NCBI GenBank assembly: GCA_016219965.1 | Contig: JACRJM010000015.1 | Coordinates: 219,857 to 283,856 of the forward strand | Direction: 5' to 3' | Length of the DNA stretch: 64,000 nt | DNA from: Candidatus Schekmanbacteria bacterium | GTDB lineage: Bacteria; Schekmanbacteria; GWA2-38-11; J061 | Part shown: piece by piece, positions 25,489-33,632 of the stretch | Position numbering within the stretch: position 1 is the stretch's first letter | How the letters are laid out: each line of letters opens with the position of its first letter | Made by a program: the position numbers and the translations under genes | The notes under the pieces: generated by a model | What the model was told of the DNA's origin: nothing | Database searches by the model: none | What the model saw: only the letters and a program-made list of their open reading frames with translations

Positions 25489-25947
25489 TTAAGGTGAAAC
25501 TTTCTTTATAGCTTCCATGATTTTCACATGTCCCGTACATCTGCAGAATGTTCCTGCCAATGCTTCCTTTATCTCGTCATCTGAGGGTTTTGGGTTTTCA
25601 TCGAGGAGCGCTTTTGCCGTCATCACGATACCCGGCGTGCAAAACCCGCATTGAATGGCTCCGTTCTCTATGAACGACTTCTGTACAGGATGAAGCGCTT
25701 CGTTGTTTGAAATACCTTCTATAGTAGTAATGGTTTTTCCAACACATTCGATAGCCAAGGTAAGACAGGAAAGTATGGCTTTGCCGTCAGCAATTACAGT
25801 GCAGACTCCGCAGGTTCCTATCCCGCAGCCTTTTTTTGTGCCGGTAAGCCTTAGCCCATCTCTTAATACATCGAGCAGAGTGTCCCATGGCGAAACTGTG
25901 ACTTCGAAGCTGTCCCCATTGACATTGAGCGATATTATCTGTTTCAA
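25489..25947 (-). CDS. Molybdenum hydroxylase 2Fe-2S subunit (HcrC/CoxS type)
   Basis: 152 residues. N-terminal plant-type 2Fe-2S cluster C41-x4-C46-x2-C49...C61 (KGCGIGTCGVC) and second cluster C100-x2-C103...C135-x-C137 (CGFCTPG, CRCTG), the standard pair of these subunits. It passes electrons between the molybdenum cofactor of the large subunit and the FAD subunit. It overlaps the FAD-subunit gene by four bases and precedes the large subunit by 17 bases, an obvious operon. Confidence 0.92.
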   Translation of the reverse strand: MKQIISLNVNGDSFEVTVSPWDTLLDVLRDGLRLTGTKKGCGIGTCGVCTVIADGKAILSCLTLAIECVGKTITTIEGISNNEALHPVQKSFIENGAIQCGFCTPGIVMTAKALLDENPKPSDDEIKEALAGTFCRCTGHVKIMEAIKKVSP

Positions 25948-26972
25948 ATCTTCCCTCTCCCTTTGCCTTTGATTTTTTCCTTAAGTTCAGTCAGTGCCCG
26001 GGCTGTCATGCTTTCTGCCAACTGTCTCTTATATCCGGACTGGGTAAACAGGTTTGTTAGAGCTCCAAGCTCTGAAGCTGCGGTTTTGGAAGCTTCTGCA
26101 ATTGACTGCTCTGTTAATCCAGCGCTCATTATTATTGAAGATGTCTTTTGAAGCAGGACAGGTGCGGAGACAATTGAACCAATTACAATCCTGATATCTG
26201 AAATTTTATTCCCATCTCTGGATATGGATGCTGCGATGCTTCCGATTGAGAAATCAATTCCCTTCCTTAGGCTGACTTTAATGAAGGTTGAATGACTGTC
26301 ATCATTCTTTACAGGGATTGTTATTGAAGTAAGAATCTCATTCTTTTCTATTGTTGTGTGGCTGCTTCCGTTGTCTTTAAAAAAATCCTTTAAGGCTATT
26401 TCCCTTTCTCCTCCCTTTTTCTTTAAAATCACTTTTGCATCAAGTGTAATAAGGGCAGGAGCTGTGTCTGAATTATTTATTGCATGGCACCGGTCTGAGT
26501 TCTTTATCTCATGGCAAAGAGAGGCGCCTGTTTTATGGCATAATCCTCTGCTGTCTCTCCAGAGCTGGGATTGGTTAAAATACCAGCACCTTGTATCAAG
26601 ACAGATGTTGCCTCCTATGGTTGCCGCATTTCTGAGATGCTTTGATGCAACTGATTTGACTGCTTTGCAAAACATCGGAAGTTTTTCTTTTATCAGTTCG
26701 TTTGCAGCAATTTCTGAAAGTGTGGCAGCAGCTCCAATTTTTATACTGCCGTTTTCCTGACTGATAGAATTAAGCTCAGGAATTGATTTTATTCCTATTA
26801 TTGTGGCGGGGCGGATTATCCTCTGCTTCATGCTTACGAGAAGGTCTGTGCCTCCCGCGAGTATCTTTGATTGGTTGCTTGCTTGATTGATAGACTGGCT
26901 GTTTAGCTCTAATGCATTTACTGCTTCTTCAATCGATGCTGGCTTTATATATTCAAAACGGGGTAAACGCAC
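25944..26972 (-). CDS. FAD subunit with extra 4Fe-4S loop (4-hydroxybenzoyl-CoA reductase beta type)
   Basis: 342 residues. FAD motifs AGGTDLLVSMKQ and TIGGNICLD. Inserted after GGNICLD is a loop with C129, C145, C153 and C162 (RCWYF, GLCHK, SLCHE, DRCHA). The spacing 16-8-9 matches the 4Fe-4S-binding loop that distinguishes the beta subunit of 4-hydroxybenzoyl-CoA reductase from other members, an enzyme that uses low-potential electrons to remove the phenolic hydroxyl. First gene of the three-gene operon. No benzoyl-CoA pathway genes are visible nearby, so the substrate is inferred from the loop. Confidence 0.85.
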   Translation of the reverse strand: MRLPRFEYIKPASIEEAVNALELNSQSINQASNQSKILAGGTDLLVSMKQRIIRPATIIGIKSIPELNSISQENGSIKIGAAATLSEIAANELIKEKLPMFCKAVKSVASKHLRNAATIGGNICLDTRCWYFNQSQLWRDSRGLCHKTGASLCHEIKNSDRCHAINNSDTAPALITLDAKVILKKKGGEREIALKDFFKDNGSSHTTIEKNEILTSITIPVKNDDSHSTFIKVSLRKGIDFSIGSIAASISRDGNKISDIRIVIGSIVSAPVLLQKTSSIIMSAGLTEQSIAEASKTAASELGALTNLFTQSGYKRQLAESMTARALTELKEKIKGKGRGKI

Positions 26973-27122
26973 TTTTTATCCTCTTAGTTAGTCATCTCCG
27001 TCTGTGAACAAAAAAAATATTCATTCAATGTTAGTTAATTAAGAGAAAGAGCTTTTGATGTCAATAATTTTCAGTAGAAAATAGATGTTTATTTGTTAAA
27101 GATAGTATAAAAACCTCGCATT

Positions 27123-28718
27123 ATGGGCTCAAAAGAAAAAACATTATTTACAGGCTCAGGGATAGAAATTAAAGACCTGTACCATCCAGGTGATGCTTCA
27201 ACTAAAGCGTATAATGAAAAAATCGGTTTTCCCGGAGAATTCCCTTTTACGCGAGGCATACAGCCTACCATGTACAGGGGGAAACTCTGGACAATGCGCC
27301 AGTATGCCGGGTTCGGGACTGCTTCTGAAACGAACAGAAGGTTTAAATATCTCATGCAGTCAGGGCAGAAGGGATTGAGCATTGCCTTTGATCTTCCAAC
27401 GCAGATGGGCCTTGATTCTGATGATAAGCTTTCAAGAGGCGAGGTCGGCAGGATAGGGGTTGCTGTAGATACTCTTGCAGATATGGAGGCGATATTTGAC
27501 GGCATTCCTCTTAGCTCTATTTCTACCTCAATGACAACTAATGCGCAGGCGGTAGTAATGCTTGCCATGTATATTGCAGTTGCGGAGAAAAATCGGGTAC
27601 CTGCATTTAATCTGCATGGCACTGTACAGAATGATATATTGAAGGAATATATGGCGCGCGGAACCTATATTTTCCCGCCGTCTCATTCCATGAGGCTTGC
27701 GGCTGACCTCATAGAATATTGTTCAAAGAATCTCCCCAATTGGAATCCAATATCTATTTCCGGATATCATGTGCGTGAGGCAGGGTGTAATGCGGTGCAG
27801 GAAGCGGCATTCATGCTTTCAGACGGCATTGCCTATGTAGAGGAAGTGCTGAAAAGAGGTATATCAATTGACGAGTTTGCTCCTCATCTTTCATGGATTA
27901 TGGCGTCGGGCATGGACCTTTTTGAGGAGGTAGCCAAATTCAGGGCTGTAAGGCGGATATGGGCTAAGATGGTTAAAGATAGATGGAACAGTAACAAATC
28001 TGAATCAATGAAATTCAGGCTCTTTACAGCTACAATGGGCTCTACTCTTTCACGGCAGGAACCTCTTAACAATGTTGTGAGGGCAACTCTTGAAGCGCTT
28101 GCTTCTGTTATCGGAGGTGTCCAGTCTATCCATGTGTCTTCCTTTGATGAAGCCATAGGCATACCTGACGAGAGCTCTGTGCTTATTTCATTGAGGACCC
28201 AGCAGGTGCTTGCATTTGAGTCAGGGATTGTTGAGGCTGCCGATATTTTCGGGGGCTCATACTTCCTTGAGAAACTGACTGATGAGTTTGAGGAAAAGAC
28301 ATGGGAGATACTTGGTAAAATAGAAAAACTCGGAGGTGCGCCCGAAGCGCTTCAAAAAGGATATTTCCATAGCGAGATACGGGAGGGTGCATGGAAGGAG
28401 CAAAAAAAAATTGAAACTAAAGAAAAGACTTTTATAGGAGTGAACAGTTTTTCTGCATCCGGGAACAGGGCTCTAAGAGCGTTTAAAGTGAGTGACGAGA
28501 ATGAGCATGAGCAGCTTGAAAGGCTAAAGAGAGTTAAATCAGAAAGGGACAGCATGTCAGTAAAAGCATCTCTTCTAAGGCTTGCAGAATCAGCGAAACT
28601 CAGGGAAAACATTATGTTTCCCGTAATAGAATGTGTAAAGGCATACGCCACTATAGGAGAGGTGTGCTCTATTTTAAAAGAAGAGTTAGGTTTTTATAAA
28701 GGGATAAATTCTTATTGA
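27123..28718 (+). CDS. Methylmalonyl-CoA mutase large subunit, catalytic domain
   Basis: 531 residues, the usual size for a mutase chain without the B12-binding domain. PFTRGIQPTMYRGKLWTMRQ and GFGTASETNRRFKYL form the substrate barrel entrance; the T-M-Y segment fits methylmalonyl-CoA rather than the isobutyryl-CoA mutase pattern. SISGYHVREAGCNAVQEAAF is also conserved. It interconverts succinyl-CoA and methylmalonyl-CoA with adenosylcobalamin on a separate small subunit, which must lie elsewhere. Divergent from the molybdenum hydroxylase operon. Substrate call rests on a short motif. Confidence 0.88.
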   Translation: MGSKEKTLFTGSGIEIKDLYHPGDASTKAYNEKIGFPGEFPFTRGIQPTMYRGKLWTMRQYAGFGTASETNRRFKYLMQSGQKGLSIAFDLPTQMGLDSDDKLSRGEVGRIGVAVDTLADMEAIFDGIPLSSISTSMTTNAQAVVMLAMYIAVAEKNRVPAFNLHGTVQNDILKEYMARGTYIFPPSHSMRLAADLIEYCSKNLPNWNPISISGYHVREAGCNAVQEAAFMLSDGIAYVEEVLKRGISIDEFAPHLSWIMASGMDLFEEVAKFRAVRRIWAKMVKDRWNSNKSESMKFRLFTATMGSTLSRQEPLNNVVRATLEALASVIGGVQSIHVSSFDEAIGIPDESSVLISLRTQQVLAFESGIVEAADIFGGSYFLEKLTDEFEEKTWEILGKIEKLGGAPEALQKGYFHSEIREGAWKEQKKIETKEKTFIGVNSFSASGNRALRAFKVSDENEHEQLERLKRVKSERDSMSVKASLLRLAESAKLRENIMFPVIECVKAYATIGEVCSILKEELGFYKGINSY

Positions 28719-28764
28719 TAAAGTTACTACTTTACAAAGGCTTAACTTTTTTTTAATAAAAGAC

Positions 28765-28808
28765 TTGATTTTTTTTCCGCACTTTGTATTATGTCGAGTG
28801 CGCACTCG
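28765..28808 (+). promoter_or_regulatory. Promoter with a perfect 14-bp palindromic operator at the start site
   Basis: -35 TTGATT (28765-28770), 16-bp spacer, -10 TATTAT (28787-28792). Immediately downstream, at 28795-28808, lies CGAGTGCGCACTCG, a perfect palindrome covering the expected transcription start. This is the placement of a repressor site. It controls the unknown gene at 28910. A further small hairpin (AGAAC/GTTCT) follows in the leader. Seen directly; regulator unknown. Confidence 0.55.
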
Positions 28809-28909
28809 GTTTTCTGTAGAACAGGTGGTTCTCAGTAAGCGGTGACAGCTAGCGGGAAATGAGCGGCAGGCTCTAAATTAATAGCTAAATTTAAATGGAG
28901 GAGCGGCAA

Positions 28910-29470
28910 ATGGCAGAAGACAAAACAGATTGGAAAGAACTGCACAGGTTTGCACAGATGAGGGGTTTCGGTTTAATGGGTCTTATGTCCCAGAGGATTC
29001 TCGACAAATGGCCGAAAGAAGGGGAAGAACTTCTCAGAAAGTTTTTCTTTGATGTAGGTATCATGTCAGCAACAGCATTCTTGAAGGAAACAAACCCAGT
29101 AGGTAAATCAGATTTTGAGAACTATTGCGGATGGCAGGATTGGTTCATGGCAAGCCAGAGGGCAGACAACTCAGGTTCCAAAGTTCTTCCTGTTGAAGTT
29201 GTTGCTCCTGGTCATGTCCGCGCAAAACGCGTAGGCTGCATGATAAACAATGCCTGGGACATGATGGGAATCAAGGATATCAATTTAAGAAAGAAACTTT
29301 GCAATCTCTTCACTGAAATTGACTACGGTGTAAGAGAAGTAATAGGCAAAGACTGCATCGAGTTCGTACGCTTTGACTGCCAGGGCGCAAGGGAGAAAGG
29401 TGACCCTCAGCTTCCGCAAGGAAAAGAGTATTGCATATTCGAAATCAAGATAAAGGGACAGGCAGCGTAA
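28910..29470 (+). CDS. Hypothetical cytoplasmic protein
   Basis: 186 residues from the ATG at 28910, which has GGAGGAG before it (an upstream ATG at 28895 lacks one). Soluble, with no signal or membrane segment; begins MAEDKTDWKELHRFAQMRG. Cysteines occur in NYCGWQD, VGCMINNAW, KLCNLF, KDCIEF and FDCQGA. It is monocistronic: own promoter with palindrome, own strong terminator. The codon use and ribosome site suggest good expression. I do not recognise the family. Confidence 0.75.
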   Translation: MAEDKTDWKELHRFAQMRGFGLMGLMSQRILDKWPKEGEELLRKFFFDVGIMSATAFLKETNPVGKSDFENYCGWQDWFMASQRADNSGSKVLPVEVVAPGHVRAKRVGCMINNAWDMMGIKDINLRKKLCNLFTEIDYGVREVIGKDCIEFVRFDCQGAREKGDPQLPQGKEYCIFEIKIKGQAA

Positions 29471-29506
29471 GATTCCTTTTGTAAATTAATTTGATTGTAT
29501 AATGAA

Positions 29507-29537
29507 GGGCATCCTCAAAAAGGATGCCCTTTTTTTT
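29507..29537 (+). terminator. Rho-independent terminator
   Basis: Perfect stem GGGCATCC/GGATGCCC with loop TCAAAAA, followed by eight T. It ends the transcript of the 28910 gene. Confidence 0.9.
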
Positions 29538-29568
29538 AGCTAAAGCAGATAATTTATTTGTATCTTCG

Positions 29569-29597
29569 TTGATTCTTCTTGGAGAATTATATATACA
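29569..29597 (+). promoter_or_regulatory. Candidate sigma-70 promoter of the haem-sensor kinase gene
   Basis: TTGATT at 29569-29574, 17-bp spacer, TATACA at 29592-29597. Start codon at 29632 with GGAA eight bases before it. Confidence 0.5.
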
Positions 29598-29631
29598 AAA
29601 AGAACTACATAAAGCGGTATTGGAATAAATT

Positions 29632-31131
29632 ATGAAAATTAGCGATTTAAAAAGAAGATTTTACAATTCACTTTCTTTCAAGCTGACCCTTCTGATGGGT
29701 ATAACTCTCCTTTTAGTTTTTGTTTTCTCAACATCAATAATCGTTAAATTTTATTTTGCCGAGGCAAAAAGCAAGATTCTCAGCACAGCATCTTTTGTGG
29801 CAATGCTTATTAATAATAATCTTCGCCATGACATGCTGATCAATGACCGCGAAGGCATAAATAATTTTTTCAATGATATTTCTAAGCTGGAGGATCTTGT
29901 CAATGCAAGCATCATGGATGATCAGGGTATAATAAAATTTTCAACTAAGAAGAATGCCATAGGCATGAAAATAAGTATTGATGTTTTGCGGCAATACACT
30001 AACACCAAAGAGCATTTTGAATATAAACACACAGAAGGCGAGAGCGTCTGGTCAAATTTCTATGAAATTAGGGGAACACCTGAATGTTACCAGTGCCACA
30101 ATAGATCAAAAAAAATAATCGGTTATCTTTCAGTTGATTTCTCAAGCAAGAAGATTGATGAAATGGTCGCCCGTGAAAAATATGTTATGATCATCACCGC
30201 TTTTGTCTCTATGGGTTTCATATCTTTTGCCCTCTTTTTATTCAATCATTATTTTGTTTATAAGCCCGTTAAAAAGCTTCACCGCCTTATTGAGGGAGTC
30301 AAAGCTGGTAATCTTGATGTAAAAGAGCGTTTTGACAGAAGGGATGAGATAGGAGGGCTTGGAAGAGACTTCAATCTGATGGTAAAAGAGTTAAAAGATG
30401 CGCGGATAAGTCTTGAAGAAAATCAGAAGAAAATTCTTGCCCAGTCTGAAAAGCTCGCCTCTCTTGGCCAGCTTGCATCAGGAATAGCCCATGAGATCCA
30501 GAACCCGCTTGCCGGTATTTCAGGGGCATTGCGCGTAATCCACTCTGAGTATTTATCACAACATACTGATCAGGAGCTGAAAGACATAATTGATAAAATC
30601 CTTTCCCAAATCGACCGTCTGTCAAAAACAACAAAAGATATCCTTAGTTTTGCCAGACCTTCGGTACCGATGTTTGTACCTACAAATATTAACAGCGTTA
30701 TAGAGAAAAGTCTTTTTTTCGCAAGACAGAATGCAAAAAATAATGGTGTGGATATAAGGGAGGAACTCAGTAATGACATTCCTGAGACAAAGGCTGATTC
30801 TGAACTTTTAAAGCAGGTTTTTCTGAATATAATGCTGAATGGAATTCAATCCATGCCTGAAGGGGGTACCCTAACTGTGTCATCAGATATGGGAGATGGG
30901 GGAGTCAGTATAGTTGTATCTGTTTCTGATACAGGCTGCGGGATTCCAAAGGATAAACTTAAGAATATATTTAATCCGTTTTTTACAACTAAGCACCAGG
31001 GGACGGGGCTGGGTTTGTATATCGTTAAGGACATAGTTGACAGCCATAACGGCAGGATTGAAGTTGAAAGCAATAACAGCAAAGGGAGTATATTCAAAGT
31101 GTATATTCCTGTTATACAGGATTTATCATAA
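29632..31131 (+). CDS. Membrane histidine kinase with a periplasmic c-haem site
   Basis: 499 residues. Membrane helices at about 17-40 and 184-207 enclose a periplasmic domain with a CxxCH haem-attachment site at 152-156 (CYQCH). HAMP 208-262, HisKA with H287 in GIAHEIQNPLAGISGA, HATPase 390-495 (DTGCGIP, GTGLGLYIV). A covalently bound haem suggests sensing of redox state or of a gas or metal. The adjacent sigma-54 activator, 32 bases downstream, is the expected partner, and the genes beyond encode cytochromes. Signal identity is inference; domains are clear. Confidence 0.92.
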   Translation: MKISDLKRRFYNSLSFKLTLLMGITLLLVFVFSTSIIVKFYFAEAKSKILSTASFVAMLINNNLRHDMLINDREGINNFFNDISKLEDLVNASIMDDQGIIKFSTKKNAIGMKISIDVLRQYTNTKEHFEYKHTEGESVWSNFYEIRGTPECYQCHNRSKKIIGYLSVDFSSKKIDEMVAREKYVMIITAFVSMGFISFALFLFNHYFVYKPVKKLHRLIEGVKAGNLDVKERFDRRDEIGGLGRDFNLMVKELKDARISLEENQKKILAQSEKLASLGQLASGIAHEIQNPLAGISGALRVIHSEYLSQHTDQELKDIIDKILSQIDRLSKTTKDILSFARPSVPMFVPTNINSVIEKSLFFARQNAKNNGVDIREELSNDIPETKADSELLKQVFLNIMLNGIQSMPEGGTLTVSSDMGDGGVSIVVSVSDTGCGIPKDKLKNIFNPFFTTKHQGTGLGLYIVKDIVDSHNGRIEVESNNSKGSIFKVYIPVIQDLS

Positions 31132-31163
31132 GTAATAATTATATCTGGATGGATAGAATTTAT

Positions 31164-32534
31164 ATGAGCAAAAAAATGTTGATTGTTGATGATGAAGAGT
31201 TGATCCGCTGGTCATTAAAAAAACAGCTAATATCCCATGGACATGATGTTGAAACTTTTGAAAGCGGAGAGAAGGCGATTAATTATTTTAAGAGCGGAGA
31301 AAAGGCTGATCTGATAATTATTGATTTTAAACTGCCGGGAATGACAGGACTTGAAACGACAGCGGAAATTAAAAAAATATATGATGACATAGTTGTCATA
31401 ATGATTACTGCTTACGGAACAGTTGAAACTGCTGTAACAGCCATGAAGCAAAGATACATAGTTGATTATATATTGAAACCCATAAATTTTGATGAACTGC
31501 TAATCGCTGTGGAAAGAGCATTTGAGATAACAGAACTTAGGGCAAGATACAAAACTCTGATTGATGAGAAAACGACTCCTTTCGCGTTTGAAAATATAAT
31601 ATGTAATTCCCAGAAGATGAAGTCAGTCATTGACATGGTGAAGCTGGTAAGCAGGAGCGATGCAACAACCATAACCATATTGGGAGAAAGCGGAACAGGA
31701 AAAGATCTTGTAGCCAGGGCAATTCATTACAACAGCCAGAGACGTGAACATCCCTTTATGGATATAAACTGTGCAGCCCTTCCTGATAATCTTCTTGAAA
31801 GTGAGTTATTTGGCCATGAAAAGGGGGCGTTCACTGATGCGAAGGCTATGAAAAAGGGGCTTTTTGAGCTTGCTGACAATGGGACTATATTTCTTGATGA
31901 GATTGGAGATATGAAACAGGAGCTGCAGGCTAAGCTTTTAACTGCTCTTGAGAGAAAAAGTTTCAGAAGGATAGGGGGGGTAAAAGATATTTCTGTGGAT
32001 GTAAGGATTATTGCTGCGACTAACAGAGAGTTAAAAGAGCTTGTGGAACACAAACAGTTTCGTGAAGATCTTTTTTACAGATTGAATGTAATAAATATCG
32101 AGATGCCCTCTCTAAGAGAAAGGAAAGAGGATATCATACCTCTCATTGAACATTTTATCTCGGAGTTTAACAGGGCATTCAAAAAAAAAGTAAAAGATTT
32201 TTCTCCGGAGGCAAAGGATTCTATCCTCTCCCACGAATGGCCGGGCAATGTTCGCGAGCTTAAGAATGTTATTGAACGATGCGTGATACTGGCAAAGGGG
32301 GATACGATAACTGTTGATGAATTGCCGACAGAATTTAATCCTGCTAAAAGACTTTCAAGGAAAAGGAGTGAATTCAGTATTCCTCCTGGCGGCATATCGA
32401 TTGAGGAATTGGAGAGGGAACTGGTTGTGCAGGCTATAAATATGGCAAACGGCAATCAGACTGTGGCTGCTGAACTTCTTAAGCTTACGAGGGATTCTTT
32501 TCGCAGGAGATTGGTAAAATTCGGATTAATCTGA
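31164..32534 (+). CDS. NtrC-family sigma-54-dependent response regulator
   Basis: 456 residues from ATG 31164 (31149 also possible). Receiver 1-120 with phosphoacceptor D54 (IIDFKLPGMTG) and K in YILKPI. AAA+ domain: Walker A GESGTGKD, Walker B IFLDEIGDM, arginine fingers in FREDLFYRL. The sigma-54 contact loop reads GAFTDA rather than the usual GAFTGA. C-terminal Fis-type HTH (NQTVAAELLKLTRDSFRRRL). Receives phosphate from the haem kinase before it. Two sigma-54 promoters downstream (32561 and 33578) are its likely targets. Confidence 0.93.
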   Translation: MSKKMLIVDDEELIRWSLKKQLISHGHDVETFESGEKAINYFKSGEKADLIIIDFKLPGMTGLETTAEIKKIYDDIVVIMITAYGTVETAVTAMKQRYIVDYILKPINFDELLIAVERAFEITELRARYKTLIDEKTTPFAFENIICNSQKMKSVIDMVKLVSRSDATTITILGESGTGKDLVARAIHYNSQRREHPFMDINCAALPDNLLESELFGHEKGAFTDAKAMKKGLFELADNGTIFLDEIGDMKQELQAKLLTALERKSFRRIGGVKDISVDVRIIAATNRELKELVEHKQFREDLFYRLNVINIEMPSLRERKEDIIPLIEHFISEFNRAFKKKVKDFSPEAKDSILSHEWPGNVRELKNVIERCVILAKGDTITVDELPTEFNPAKRLSRKRSEFSIPPGGISIEELERELVVQAINMANGNQTVAAELLKLTRDSFRRRLVKFGLI

Positions 32535-32560
32535 AAACTGCCTGGTGAGAGAAAATTTAA

Positions 32561-32576
32561 TTGGCATACCTTTTGC
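32561..32576 (+). promoter_or_regulatory. Sigma-54 (-24/-12) promoter before the receiver-PilZ gene
   Basis: TTGGCATACCTTTTGC matches TTGGCAc-N5-TTGC, with GG and GC in the right register. It is 90 bases before the receiver-PilZ start codon and directly after the sigma-54 activator gene. Confidence 0.8.
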
Positions 32577-32666
32577 GTAAAAAAAGAATTTGGATTAACT
32601 TTTAATTATGGTTTTTTTAAAAAGAGATTTTTTTGTAGATTTGTAATGGAGCATAAGGAAGGTACA

Positions 32667-33374
32667 ATGCGAAAAATTCTTGTGATTGATGATGAGGAGC
32701 TTATCTGCTGGTCCCTTAGCAAAGAACTTTCAAAAAATGGTTATATGGTGGACAGTGCCTTGTCCGGCAGAGATGGAATGGAAATGATGAAATGCGAAAG
32801 ATATGATCTTGTTATAACAGATCTCAAACTGCCGGATATTTCCGGATTTGATATGGTAACTTCTGCAAAAGCAATTATGCCGGATATAAAAGTAGTGGTT
32901 ATGTCATCCTATGAATGGGATGCAGATAAAGTTGATTTTCTGAAGAGATATACTTCAGGATTTTTAACGAAACCTGTAAGTCCTTCTTTACTTAACTCTC
33001 TGATGGATATGGTATTTATGGGTGATTCTTCATTTTCAAACTTGGGAATGGGAATTAAATTCTATTCATATAATGAAAAAATACATGATATATTAAATTC
33101 AGGCTTTTCGATTCTACCTTACCAGGCTGGAGACGTAAATAAGGAAAGACGGCGATTTGAAAGATATTCTGTTGATTTTGATGTTGTCTATGCTTTGGAA
33201 AAGCATTTTATTCATGCCAAAGTATCAGATTTAAGCAAAGATGGTGCATTTGTTAAGACAGGAATTTCTCTTGAAGTTGGAAGCCCTATTGATATTGATT
33301 TTTATCTTTCTGGAAATAATGTCCCTGTTTGTGCCATTGGAAAAGTAGTCCGTACTTCTGCAAGAAAATCATAA
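32667..33374 (+). CDS. Receiver-PilZ protein
   Basis: 235 residues from the ATG at 32667, chosen because AAGGAAGG is just upstream and MRKILVIDDEE is the normal receiver start; an ATG at 32646 has no ribosome site. Receiver with D52 in VITDLKLPDISG and K in FLTKPV. After a linker, a PilZ domain with RRRFERYSVDF and DLSKDGAFV, the R-x3-R and D-x-S-x2-G cyclic-di-GMP motifs. So it can combine phosphorylation with cyclic-di-GMP. It is placed between two sigma-54 promoters in the cytochrome regulatory block. Confidence 0.88.
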   Translation: MRKILVIDDEELICWSLSKELSKNGYMVDSALSGRDGMEMMKCERYDLVITDLKLPDISGFDMVTSAKAIMPDIKVVVMSSYEWDADKVDFLKRYTSGFLTKPVSPSLLNSLMDMVFMGDSSFSNLGMGIKFYSYNEKIHDILNSGFSILPYQAGDVNKERRRFERYSVDFDVVYALEKHFIHAKVSDLSKDGAFVKTGISLEVGSPIDIDFYLSGNNVPVCAIGKVVRTSARKS

Positions 33375-33403
33375 TTTTTTTTCAATTAGTCTTACCTCTG
33401 TCT

Positions 33404-33441
33404 TGTGCGAAATCGCAAATAATTATGTGTGGAGTCGCACA
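33404..33441 (+). promoter_or_regulatory. Tandem dyad sites, candidate upstream activator sites for the sigma-54 regulator
   Basis: TGTGCGAAATCGCAAA (33404-33419) and TGTGTGGAGTCGCACA (33426-33441) are two imperfect copies of the palindrome TGTGCGAnnTCGCACA, 22 bases apart, or two helical turns. They lie about 140-170 bases before the sigma-54 promoter at 33578, the usual distance for an enhancer-binding activator. Confidence 0.65.
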
Positions 33442-33577
33442 ACAAACTGCCATTGGTTTAATGATAATCTGGTTAAACCCTGTCCTTCATCTTTCTATGT
33501 TCTCCCTATTCTAAATAACACATTGAAATATAATACTATATTTGCATTGAGTTATTGTTAGTTAACCCTCTTTTAAG

Positions 33578-33594
33578 TTGGCATAGAATCTGCA
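33578..33594 (+). promoter_or_regulatory. Sigma-54 promoter of the cytochrome-filament genes
   Basis: TTGGCATAGAATCTGCA fits TTGGCAc-N5-cTGCA with correct GG/GC spacing. It is 39 bases before the NHL gene start, which has AGGAG. The upstream 200 bases hold no gene but do hold the two dyads. Confidence 0.8.
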
Positions 33595-33632
33595 AAAGAC
33601 CCTTGTAGCAGATAAGGGCAGGAGACTAGATT

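Noticed and set aside
28800-28900. Possible cobalamin riboswitch near the mutase gene
   Set aside because: The B12-box pattern is absent; the palindrome fits an operator better.
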